Of a stretch of DNA of 64,000 nucleotides, positions 32,146 to 42,003 are shown one piece after another. A program made the position numbers and the translations under genes. Each line of letters begins with the position of its first letter. The first letter of the stretch is position 1. The notes beneath the pieces are model-generated. The model saw only the letters and a list, made by a program, of their open reading frames with translations. It was not told the origin of the DNA and searched no databases. Source of the DNA: Duganella margarita (lineage in GTDB: Bacteria; Pseudomonadota; Gammaproteobacteria; Burkholderiales; Burkholderiaceae_D); the NCBI RefSeq assembly GCF_009857535.1, contig NZ_WWCS01000022.1, positions 1-64,000 on the forward strand. The letters are read 5' to 3'.

Positions 32146-32353
32146 GGCGGGGCATTCGGGTGAAGACGGGGTCGCTTGATATTAGCAGAAGGATGCGGCC
32201 GCGTGGAGTTCGGCTGGTCGGCGCTGGACGGGTGGTTATTTGATTGCGGACTGATCTGCGTCAGTGTCCGGGCTGATCGGCGCAACTGCCGGGGGCGGTG
32301 TTGGTCTCATCCGCACGGGCAGTTTTGTGCCCGCCAATTGAGAGGAGACCATC

Positions 32354-32683
32354 ATGCTGCATCCGAACGATATCCAGCACCGGTTTTATTTTGTCGAGCG
32401 CGCGGTCCGGCTGGCGGCGCAGGCTGCTTCAGCCGAGCCTGGCTTGCCGCGCGAGTTGCGCAATTGTCTGGAGTTGATGGACAAGCACGTCGACGACGCG
32501 CGCGAGATCTTGCAGGCAGCGGAAGAAACCCGCGTGCGCAAGCTGGTGCGCGACCTCGACCTGCTGGCCGAGCGCGCCAAACGCATCTGCAACTACATCC
32601 CCAGCCTGTCCGGCCAGATGAAAGGCGCGGTCAGTCACATGCACAGCCAGATTCAGGAACTAAAGCGTGACATGAGTGTCTAA
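32354..32683 (+). CDS. Small helical unknown protein
   Basis: A 109-aa protein I do not recognise. It is helical and highly charged, with heptad-like stretches (NCLELMDKHVDDAREILQAA, then VRDLDLLAERAKRICNYI and MHSQIQELKRDM) that suggest a coiled-coil or helical-bundle dimer. Two Cys. An excellent GAGGAG ribosome binding site lies 8 bases before the ATG. A 6-bp hairpin (CGGGCA/TGCCCG, 32316-32333) stands just before it. No neighbour on its strand; it is a single-gene unit. Confidence 0.75.
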   Translation: MLHPNDIQHRFYFVERAVRLAAQAASAEPGLPRELRNCLELMDKHVDDAREILQAAEETRVRKLVRDLDLLAERAKRICNYIPSLSGQMKGAVSHMHSQIQELKRDMSV

Positions 32684-32800
32684 AGAGAGCAGGCCGCCAC
32701 TACGGGGCCTGATAAATCATGGACCATAGAAAAAGTGTGGGATTTCTTAAAATGCGGCGCGCGGATCAGGAGCGTGACCGATTGCGCCGCTAGCGGTAAG

Positions 32801-34030
32801 CTACAGCACTCCCTTCGCGCGCAGGGTGGCGATGTCGTCGTCGCTGCGGCCTAGCAGCTCGCGCAGGACGCTGTCGGTGTGCTGGCCCAGCAGTGGCGGC
32901 GCGACGGCGTTGTCGGCGGGCGTGACGGACAGGCGCATCGGGCTGCGCACCAGTTTGGTGGTGCCGGCGGTCGGATGCGGTACTTCCATGACGATGCCGC
33001 GCGCTGCCACTTGCGGATTGCGGTAGACGTCGTCCAGATCGTTGATCGGGCCGCACGGCACGCCGACCGCTTCCAGCGTAGCGATCCAGAAATCGCGCGG
33101 CTGCTGCAACACCATCTCGGCCAGCAGCGGCACCAGTTCGTCGCGGTGCTGCACGCGCAGCGGGTTGGTGGCGTAGCGCTCATGGAACGCCAGGTCGCCA
33201 CGGCCGCCGGCCTCGACAAACTTCTGGTACTGCCCGTCATTGCCGGTGGCGACGATGATGTAGCCGTCGGCACACTGGAACGTCTGGTACGGCACGATGT
33301 TCGGATGGGCATTGCCCCAGCGCTTGGGCGCCTTGCCGCTGTTGAGGTAATTGCTGCCGGCATTGGCCAGCATCGCCACCTGCACGTCCAGCAGCGCCAT
33401 GTCGATGTACTGGCCTTCGCCAGTGCGGTCGCGGTGCGTCAGCGCGGCCAGGATGGCGATGGTGGCGTACATGCCGGTCATCAGGTCGGTCAGCGCCACG
33501 CCGGCTTTCTGCGGGCCGCCGCCGGGCAGGTCGTCGCGTTCGCCGGTCACCGACATCAGGCCGCCCATGCCCTGGATCAGGAAGTCATAGCCGGCGCGGT
33601 GCGCGTACGGACCATCCTGGCCGAAGCCGGTGACCGAGCAATACACCAGGTCGGGCTTGATGGCTTTCAGGGAATCGTAGTCGAGGCCGTAGCGTTTCAG
33701 TTGGCCGACCTTGTAGTTCTCCAGCACCACGTCGGACTGGCGCACCAGCTCGCGCAGCAGTTGCTGGCCGTCGGCGCTGGCGATGTCCACCGTCACCGAG
33801 CGCTTGCCGCGATTGGCGGACAAATAGTATGCAGCTTCAGTGGTGTTGTTGCCATCGGCGTCGCGCGCGTACGGCGGGCCCCAGGCACGGGTGTCGTCGC
33901 CATTGCCGGGCCGTTCGATCTTGATCACGTCTGCGCCGAGATCGGCCAGATTTTGCGAGCACCACGGTCCCGCCAGCACGCGGCTCAGGTCGAGCACGCG
34001 AATATGGCCTAGCGCTTTTGGAGCTGTCAT
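32801..34030 (-). CDS. CaiB/BaiF family CoA transferase
   Basis: A 409-aa class III CoA transferase that moves CoA between organic acids through a glutamyl or aspartyl anhydride intermediate. The family N-terminus IRVLDLSRVLAGPWCSQNLA, the central YDFLIQGMGGLMSVTG and LDVQVAMLANAG are visible. The length fits formyl-CoA or succinyl-CoA:acid transferases, but the substrate is unknown. The start at 34030 (MTAPKALGHI) has AAGGTG nine bases upstream; a GTG four codons earlier is less likely. It stands alone, with no dehydrogenase or dicarboxylate genes nearby. Confidence 0.92.
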   Translation of the reverse strand: MTAPKALGHIRVLDLSRVLAGPWCSQNLADLGADVIKIERPGNGDDTRAWGPPYARDADGNNTTEAAYYLSANRGKRSVTVDIASADGQQLLRELVRQSDVVLENYKVGQLKRYGLDYDSLKAIKPDLVYCSVTGFGQDGPYAHRAGYDFLIQGMGGLMSVTGERDDLPGGGPQKAGVALTDLMTGMYATIAILAALTHRDRTGEGQYIDMALLDVQVAMLANAGSNYLNSGKAPKRWGNAHPNIVPYQTFQCADGYIIVATGNDGQYQKFVEAGGRGDLAFHERYATNPLRVQHRDELVPLLAEMVLQQPRDFWIATLEAVGVPCGPINDLDDVYRNPQVAARGIVMEVPHPTAGTTKLVRSPMRLSVTPADNAVAPPLLGQHTDSVLRELLGRSDDDIATLRAKGVL

Positions 34031-34080
34031 GATGTGTTTCACCTTATGAGCACGAACAATCAGGCCGCTAGTGTAGTGGT

Positions 34081-34818
34081 TCAGTCGTTCGGCTGCACGT
34101 GGTTTTTTTGCAAGCCGGCGGCCAGCGCCTGCGCGGCCCGCCAGCGCTGGGACGGCGACGGGTAATCGCTGCGGCTCAAGCGCGGTGAGTCGCTGGCCCG
34201 CATCATCTTGCGGAAATAGCCGCTCAGCTGTGCCGCCGGCCAGCCGGCGCGCCAGGCCAGCAGCAGACCTTCGCGGTCGGCTTCCTGTTCCTGCGCGTAG
34301 TTGGTGTCGGCCAGCAGCGCCATCAGCTGGCGGTCGTTGTCGACGGCGTATTCCAGTTCGGCGAACGGGCGCGTGGACCAGGCCGGCGCCAGCCGCAGCG
34401 CCGCCTGGTATTCCAGCAGGTTGTGGTGCAGCGCGGCGTGCTCGATCTCGTGCGCCAGCAGCATGGCCAGTTCGGCGTCGCTCAGGCCGAGGCGTTCGAC
34501 ATACGCCTGGCTGACCAGGATTTTGCCGCCGGCCATGCAGTCGGCGTTCTGTTCGGCGGTGTCGGTGGTGTGCACTTCCCAGGCCCAGTGCGCGGTGTCG
34601 GGATAGTCGCGCTGCGCCTGGGCGATCAGGCCGCCGGCGATGCGGCGCACGCGGGCGGTGAAATCGGCGTCGCGATCAATCGCGTGCTCGGCCAGCCGGC
34701 CTGCATAGATGACGGCGGCGCGGGCCATGATGTCATCCTGCGTCGGCTCGGCGGCCAGGCAGCAGGCAGCCGCTAGCAGCAGCATAATGATTTGTGATAA
34801 CTTTGCCATCCTCATCAT
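34081..34818 (-). CDS. M48 family metalloprotease
   Basis: A 245-aa exported protein with a signal peptide or lipoprotein-like N-terminus (LSQIIMLLLAAACCLAAEP), possibly lipidated at one of the two Cys. The zinc motif HEIEH lies at about 123-127, and a downstream glutamate in the EQEADREGLLLAWRAG stretch is the third zinc ligand. M48 proteins such as BepA/LoiP degrade misfolded outer-membrane proteins. It is shorter than BepA and lacks TPR repeats. The start is one of three nearby ATGs (34818, 34815, 34809), and the divergent ugpQ ATG is only 15 bases from 34818. Confidence 0.88.
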   Translation of the reverse strand: MMRMAKLSQIIMLLLAAACCLAAEPTQDDIMARAAVIYAGRLAEHAIDRDADFTARVRRIAGGLIAQAQRDYPDTAHWAWEVHTTDTAEQNADCMAGGKILVSQAYVERLGLSDAELAMLLAHEIEHAALHHNLLEYQAALRLAPAWSTRPFAELEYAVDNDRQLMALLADTNYAQEQEADREGLLLAWRAGWPAAQLSGYFRKMMRASDSPRLSRSDYPSPSQRWRAAQALAAGLQKNHVQPND

Positions 34819-34833
34819 ATCAAAGGCGCAACC

Positions 34834-35586
34834 ATGTGGCCCTATCCCAAAATTGTTGCACACCGCGGCGGCGGCACGCTGGCGCCGGAAAATACCGTGG
34901 CCGGCCTGCACGCCGGCCTGGCGCGCGGCTTCCACGCCGTCGAGTTTGACGTGATGCTGTCGCGTGACGGCATCGGCATGGTGGTGCACGATCCGGAATT
35001 CGGCCGCACCGTGGCCGGGCAGGGCAGCGTGGCCGGTACCGACGCCGTCGACCTGGCCAATATGGACGCCGGCAGCTGGTTCGGCGCCGAATTCCGCGGC
35101 GAGCCGATACCGTTCTACACCCAGTTCATCGATTTCTGCAAGGCGCAGCGCATCTGGATGAATGTGGAAATCAAGCCGGCCGACGGTTTTGAGGCCGCCA
35201 CCGGCGCCTGGGTGGCCAAGGTCACGCGCGACAGCTACGCCGCCGAACTGACCGCCGGCGACCCGGCCGGCTATCCCTTGCTGTCATCGTTCAGCTACGA
35301 GGCCCTGGCCGCCGCCCGCGACACCGCGCCCGAACTGCCGCGCGGCTATCTGCTGGACACCATCCCGGCCGACTGGCAGCAGCAGGCGCAGGCGTTGGGC
35401 GCGATTGCCATCCACACCAACCACAAGCACCTGACGGCCGGACTGGCGGCGCAGATCAAGGCCGCCGGTTATGGCCTGTTCTGCTACACCGTCAACGATC
35501 CGGAACGGGCGCGCGCGATTCTGGGCTGGGGCGTGGACGGCTTCTGCACCGACCGTATCGACCTGATCGGCCCCACCTTCGCCTGA
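34834..35586 (+). CDS. ugpQ: Glycerophosphodiester phosphodiesterase
   Basis: A 250-aa cytosolic enzyme that splits glycerophosphodiesters into glycerol-3-phosphate and an alcohol. Active-site residues are visible: HRGG at 10-13, ENT at 19-21, EFDV with Glu37 and Asp39, and VHDP with His52-Asp53. The EIKP motif reads VEIKPAD at about 111. There is no signal peptide, as in E. coli UgpQ. Its ATG is 15 bases from the divergent M48 start, so the promoters must overlap the neighbouring coding region or one of the starts is further in. Confidence 0.93.
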   Translation: MWPYPKIVAHRGGGTLAPENTVAGLHAGLARGFHAVEFDVMLSRDGIGMVVHDPEFGRTVAGQGSVAGTDAVDLANMDAGSWFGAEFRGEPIPFYTQFIDFCKAQRIWMNVEIKPADGFEAATGAWVAKVTRDSYAAELTAGDPAGYPLLSSFSYEALAAARDTAPELPRGYLLDTIPADWQQQAQALGAIAIHTNHKHLTAGLAAQIKAAGYGLFCYTVNDPERARAILGWGVDGFCTDRIDLIGPTFA

Positions 35587-35685
35587 GTTCCCCAAGCGCG
35601 ATTAATTTTTCCTCTCGCCTGACAATCCGGGTAGACATTCCGGCGATCGGCTCTATGCTGATTTCAGAGTGTCGAAGGGGAGGAC

Positions 35686-36318
35686 ATGCAGCTTGCGCTA
35701 ACGTCCTATGCGGTTGCCACCTATCTGGACGCCGCCTTGAATCACATGGACATTGCGGTGTTCCTGGTCGATGCGGAGTTGCGCCTGTTGCATGCCAACG
35801 CCGCCGCCGGCGCGTTGCTGGAACGTGATACGGCCTTGCGCCTGCACGGCGACAAGCTGTTGCAGGACGCCGGCTGCGGCGCCAAATCGCTGGCGCAGCT
35901 GGTCGCCGCCGTGCTCGCTTCGCCACACGATACAGCCCATCTGCATGCCCTCAGTTTACCGCGTCGCAATCGCCCGCCGCTGCTGCTGACGGTGGTGCCG
36001 TTCCTGCCGCCGGAAGAGCTGGCCGCGCTGCCGGCCTGCGCGATCGTGATGGCCGGCGACCCCGAGGCGCACCGCCTGCCGCGCCCGCTGTTGATGCAGC
36101 TGTTTGACCTCACGCCAGCCGAGGCCGGCGTGGCGCAGGCGCTGGCGCATGGCGAGGCGCTGGACGACATCGCGGCCGCGCTCGACATCAGCGTGCACAC
36201 CGTCAAGACGCATCTGCAAAAGCTGTTCCGCAAGACCGGCACGCGCCGCCAGGGCGAGCTGGTGTCGATGCTGCATGGCGTGCCGGCCGCATCCGTGCGT
36301 GCTCAATCGTTCGAGTGA
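35686..36318 (+). CDS. LuxR-type regulator with a PAS-like N-terminus
   Basis: A 210-aa protein. Residues about 17-125 look like a PAS fold (MDIAVFLVDAELRLLHANAA is the typical PAS start). The C-terminal LuxR HTH has LTPAEAGVAQALAHGEALDD, then IAAALDISVHTVKTHLQKLF and RKTGTRRQGELV. GGGGAGG lies before the ATG. It lacks a receiver domain, so the PAS part is likely to bind a ligand or cofactor. No obvious target operon adjoins. Confidence 0.9.
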   Translation: MQLALTSYAVATYLDAALNHMDIAVFLVDAELRLLHANAAAGALLERDTALRLHGDKLLQDAGCGAKSLAQLVAAVLASPHDTAHLHALSLPRRNRPPLLLTVVPFLPPEELAALPACAIVMAGDPEAHRLPRPLLMQLFDLTPAEAGVAQALAHGEALDDIAAALDISVHTVKTHLQKLFRKTGTRRQGELVSMLHGVPAASVRAQSFE

Positions 36319-36399
36319 TGTATCTGTCGTTATCACTGCCTAGACTTGTGAAACGCTGCCGGCTGGTGGTGTCGGATTAACAAAACGGGGAGTGGGAAA

Positions 36400-36822
36400 A
36401 TGAAAATCCAATGGCTGTTGGGTTTGGCGCTGTGCGCCAGCATGGGCGCGCAAGCGCAGCAAAGCAATGAGAGCGTCACGGTGCCGGCGCCGCGCCTGAC
36501 GATCGATCTGCCGGATCACCGCTATCACATGGACGACTGGCAAATGCGCCAATTCCGTGGATCTTATACGCTGGATAACGGCCAGACGCTGCACCTGCGC
36601 GGCGGCGGCACGGCGGTGTACGGCGAAATCGACGATCAGGGGCCGCACCGCATGGTCTCCACCAAGCCCAACACCTTCGTGGCGCTGGACCGCCAGCTGC
36701 AGGTGCGGATCGACTTCGACCAGAACGATGAGGCGGGCGGCGAAGTGCTGATGGTGGTGCCGCAACGTAACCTCGCCACCGGGGAAATCACCGGGCAGGT
36801 GGTGAGGCTGGCGACGCGTTAG
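36400..36822 (+). CDS. Small secreted unknown protein
   Basis: A 140-aa protein with a clear signal peptide (KIQWLLGLALCASMGAQA before QQSNES). The mature domain is mainly beta: RGSYTLDNGQTLHLRGGG, VYGEIDDQG and FVALDRQLQVRIDFDQ. It ends GEVLMVVPQRNLATGE. I know of similar short periplasmic proteins in related genomes but no function. It lies 71 bases before alaS on the same strand, with the candidate alaS promoter between. Confidence 0.75.
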   Translation: MKIQWLLGLALCASMGAQAQQSNESVTVPAPRLTIDLPDHRYHMDDWQMRQFRGSYTLDNGQTLHLRGGGTAVYGEIDDQGPHRMVSTKPNTFVALDRQLQVRIDFDQNDEAGGEVLMVVPQRNLATGEITGQVVRLATR

Positions 36823-36893
36823 TTGGGGGAAGTACGGGCTGGCTGTGGCATAATCGTTCTTTTGCACCAGCCAGCTATTTACCTCATAACGAC

Positions 36894-39503
<2,610 letters not shown>

Positions 39504-39536
39504 AGGCAACAATCCGGCTGTAAAGCTGTGTTAATG

Positions 39537-39571
39537 CGGCCTGCGTGCGATTTGCTGTCGTACGCAGGCCG
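39537..39571 (+). terminator. Terminator-like hairpin after alaS
   Basis: The 14-bp arms CGGCCTGCGTGCGA and TCGTACGCAGGCCG have one mismatch and a 7-base loop. Only TTGTC follows, so the U-tract is weak. Confidence 0.55.
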
Positions 39572-39679
39572 TTGTCGTCTGGGGCGGACTGTTGTATACT
39601 TTCCAGCTTGCGTTGTGAACTTGCAACGTACAACGAACTATTTTGGTGCAGCGCGTCATCCCCTCTAAAAAGGAGTAGT

Positions 39680-39973
39680 ATGGCGACACCTCCCCACAAA
39701 CGAGCGGGTTTCTTGATGAGCGAAACAATACTAGAAAACGATACCATCGAATTCCACAAGGAGTTGGATGCGCGCGGTCTGAACTGTCCGCTGCCGATTC
39801 TGAAGGCCAAGAAAGCCCTTTCGGAATTGCAGAGCGGTGAAGTGCTGCGCATCATGGCGACCGATCCTGGTTCGGTGCGTGATTTCCAGGCTTTCAGTAA
39901 ACAAACCGGCAATACCCTGTTGTCGCACGTCCAGACTGGCCGTGAGTTTGTCTTTTTGATGCAGCGCAAATAA
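39680..39973 (+). CDS. TusA-family sulfurtransferase-like protein
   Basis: A protein of about 97 aa, or 85 if the ATG at 39716 is used. The SirA/TusA core reads ELDARGLNCPLPILKAKKAL, with the single active-site Cys in CPLP (Cys36) and the closing LSHVQTGREFVFLMQRK. Members relay persulfide sulfur for tRNA thiolation or cofactor synthesis. There is no second Cys. AAGGAG precedes 39680 with a short 4-base gap, while 39716 has none. The TATACT at 39595-39600 is a likely -10. A tusA name is plausible, but paralogues exist, so the symbol is left blank. Confidence 0.88.
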   Translation: MATPPHKRAGFLMSETILENDTIEFHKELDARGLNCPLPILKAKKALSELQSGEVLRIMATDPGSVRDFQAFSKQTGNTLLSHVQTGREFVFLMQRK

Positions 39974-40047
39974 CAGCCGCTGCATTTCCTCCCCAAGAAT
40001 GTCGTCTGGAAGATTTATTTTTTAGACGATTTCTACTAGCGAAAAAT

Positions 40048-40061
40048 AGCACGATCGTGCT
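40048..40061. promoter_or_regulatory. Perfect 14-base palindrome upstream of etfBA
   Basis: AGCACGATCGTGCT lies just upstream of the etfB -35 region and is followed by TTTGATTT. It could be an operator for a dimeric regulator, or a short terminator for the TusA-like gene. Confidence 0.4.
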
Positions 40062-40069
40062 TTGATTTC

Positions 40070-40096
40070 TTGTGCGGGGCAGATTTCTCATATAAT
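40070..40096 (+). promoter_or_regulatory. Promoter of etfBA
   Basis: A perfect -10, TATAAT (40091-40096), with TTGTGC (40070-40075) as a possible -35 at 15-base spacing. Confidence 0.6.
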
Positions 40097-40146
40097 CTAG
40101 CCCACATTATTTAGTCCCGAATTCATCTTTTCCCAAAGGCACAGCT

Positions 40147-40896
40147 ATGAAAGTCTTGGTACCCGTCAAACGTGTGGTCGACTACAACGTCAAGGTGCGT
40201 GTGAAGTCCGACGGCACCGGCGTTGATATCGCCAACGTCAAAATGTCGATGAACCCGTTCGACGAGATCGCGGTGGAAGAAGCGACCCGCCTGAAAGAAT
40301 CCGGCAAAGTCACCGAAGTGGTGGCTGTCTCCGCCGGCGTGACCCAGTGCCAGGAAACCCTGCGCACCGCGATGGCGATCGGCGCCGACCGCGGCATCCT
40401 GGTGGAAACCACCGCCGAACTGGAACCGCTGGCCGTGGCCAAGCTGCTGAAAGCGCTGGCCGACAAAGAGCAGCCACAGCTGATCATCCTGGGCAAGCAG
40501 GCGATCGACGACGACTCCAACCAGACCGGCCAGATGCTGGCTGCGCTGCTGGGCTGGCCGCAAGCGACGTTCGCCTCGAAAATCACGCTGGAAGACGGCA
40601 AAGTCACCGTTACGCGCGAAGTGGACGGCGGCCTGGAAACCCTGGCGCTGACCCTGCCGGCCATCGTCACCACCGACCTGCGCCTGAACGAGCCGCGCTA
40701 CGTGACGCTGCCGAACATCATGAAAGCGAAAAAGAAACCGCTGGATGTGACCAAGCCGGAAGACCTGGGCGTCGATGTGACCCCGCGTCTGAAAACCGTG
40801 AAAGTCGCCGAGCCTGCGAAACGCTCCGCCGGCATCATTGTCCCGGACGTCGCTACCCTGGTCGCCAAGCTGCGCACCGAAGCTAAAGTTATCTAA
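40147..40896 (+). CDS. etfB: Electron transfer flavoprotein subunit beta
   Basis: A 249-aa subunit. EtfAB accepts electrons from acyl-CoA dehydrogenases and passes them to the membrane ETF:quinone oxidoreductase. It begins MKVLVPVKRVVDYNVKVRVK. It has the AMP-binding stretch IILGKQAIDDDSNQTGQMLA and the recognition-loop region LTLPAIVTTDLRLNEPRYVT, followed by PNIMKAKKKPL. The length is standard. It is followed by etfA after 12 bases and probably shares its promoter at 40070-40096. Confidence 0.97.
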   Translation: MKVLVPVKRVVDYNVKVRVKSDGTGVDIANVKMSMNPFDEIAVEEATRLKESGKVTEVVAVSAGVTQCQETLRTAMAIGADRGILVETTAELEPLAVAKLLKALADKEQPQLIILGKQAIDDDSNQTGQMLAALLGWPQATFASKITLEDGKVTVTREVDGGLETLALTLPAIVTTDLRLNEPRYVTLPNIMKAKKKPLDVTKPEDLGVDVTPRLKTVKVAEPAKRSAGIIVPDVATLVAKLRTEAKVI

Positions 40897-40908
40897 AGGA
40901 ATCTGAAC

Positions 40909-41841
40909 ATGGTCGCATTAGTTATCGCAGAACACGACAACGCCAGCCTGAAGGCCAGCACCCTGCACACCGTGACCGCAGCGGCGCAAGCCGGCGGCGA
41001 GGTGCACATCCTGGTGGCCGGTTCCAACGCGGGCGCCGTGGCAAGCGCCGCTGCCGCCGTCGCCGGCGTGTCGAAAGTCATCCACGCCGACGCCGCGCAC
41101 TTCGCCGACGGCCTGGCTGAGAACGTCGCCGAGCAGGCGCTGGCCATCGCTGCCGCCTACAGCCACATCCTGGCGCCAGCCACCGCCTATGGCAAGAACA
41201 TCCTGCCACGCGTGGCCGCCAAGCTGGACGTGGCGCAGATTTCGGAAATCACCAAGGTCGATGCGCCGGATACTTTCGAGCGTCCGATCTACGCCGGTAA
41301 CGCCATCGCCACCGTGCAGTCGAACGACAAGGTCAAAGTCATCACCGTGCGTTCGACCGGCTTCGACGCGGCTGCCGCCAGCGGCGGTTCGGCTGCGGTG
41401 GAAACCGTGACGGCGGTTGCCGATTCGGGCAAATCGTCGTTCGTCGGCCGCGAAGTGGCCAAGTCGGACCGTCCTGAGCTGACCGCCGCCAAGATCATCG
41501 TCTCCGGTGGTCGCGGCATGGGTTCGGGCGAAGCCTTCAAGGTGCTGGAGCCGCTGGCGGACAAGCTGAACGCCGCCATGGGCGCGTCGCGCGCCGCAGT
41601 CGACGCCGGCTACGTGCCGAACGACTGGCAAGTCGGCCAGACCGGCAAGATCGTTGCGCCTAACCTGTACATCGCCGTCGGTATCTCCGGCGCGATCCAG
41701 CACCTGGCCGGTATGAAAGACTCGAAAACCATCGTCGCCATCAACAAGGATCCGGAAGCGCCGATCTTCTCCGTTGCCGACTACGGCATCGTGGGCGACC
41801 TGTTCGACGTCGTGCCACAACTGGTAGCCGAACTGGGCTAA
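40909..41841 (+). CDS. etfA: Electron transfer flavoprotein subunit alpha
   Basis: A 310-aa subunit that carries the FAD. The N-terminal domain is MVALVIAEHDNASLKASTLH. The FAD-binding C-terminal domain shows IIVSGGRGMGSGEAF, then VGQTGKIVAPNLYIAVGISG and AINKDPEAPIFSVADYGIVG. The length is standard. A strong terminator follows at 41862-41906. The acyl-CoA dehydrogenase gene beyond it is the natural electron donor. Confidence 0.97.
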   Translation: MVALVIAEHDNASLKASTLHTVTAAAQAGGEVHILVAGSNAGAVASAAAAVAGVSKVIHADAAHFADGLAENVAEQALAIAAAYSHILAPATAYGKNILPRVAAKLDVAQISEITKVDAPDTFERPIYAGNAIATVQSNDKVKVITVRSTGFDAAAASGGSAAVETVTAVADSGKSSFVGREVAKSDRPELTAAKIIVSGGRGMGSGEAFKVLEPLADKLNAAMGASRAAVDAGYVPNDWQVGQTGKIVAPNLYIAVGISGAIQHLAGMKDSKTIVAINKDPEAPIFSVADYGIVGDLFDVVPQLVAELG

Positions 41842-41861
41842 GCGCGCATAAAGCACACCTG

Positions 41862-41906
41862 AGGCCACGCTGATCCGGAACGCCGGATTGCCGTGGCCTT
41901 ATTTTT
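41862..41906 (+). terminator. Intrinsic terminator of etfBA
   Basis: The arms AGGCCACG/CGTGGCCT and ATCCGG/CCGGAT are separated by a 3x3 internal loop and close on the loop AACG. TATTTTT follows. Confidence 0.8.
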
Positions 41907-41916
41907 AACAACGGCG

Positions 41917-41989
41917 CGTCGTCCCCGCGCAGGCGGGGAACCATGCTGAGATGCTGAGTATGGGCTCCCGCCTGCGCGGGAGCGACGGC
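41917..41989. repeat. Dispersed palindromic repeat, third copy
   Basis: The hairpins are TCCCCGC-gcag-GCGGGGA (41922-41939) and CTCCCGC-ctgc-GCGGGAG (41965-41982). The spacer contains CCATGCTGAG as in the copy at 25841. It fills the gap between etfA and the acyl-CoA dehydrogenase gene and ends 15 bases before that gene's ATG, so its right end abuts the ribosome binding site (GGGGAG). Confidence 0.85.
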
Positions 41990-42003
41990 GAAGGGGAGAC
42001 GAG

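Noticed and set aside
32251..32264. CTGAT-CTGC-GTCAG, FNR-like
   Set aside because: Two mismatches and no -10 at class II distance towards the gene at 32354.
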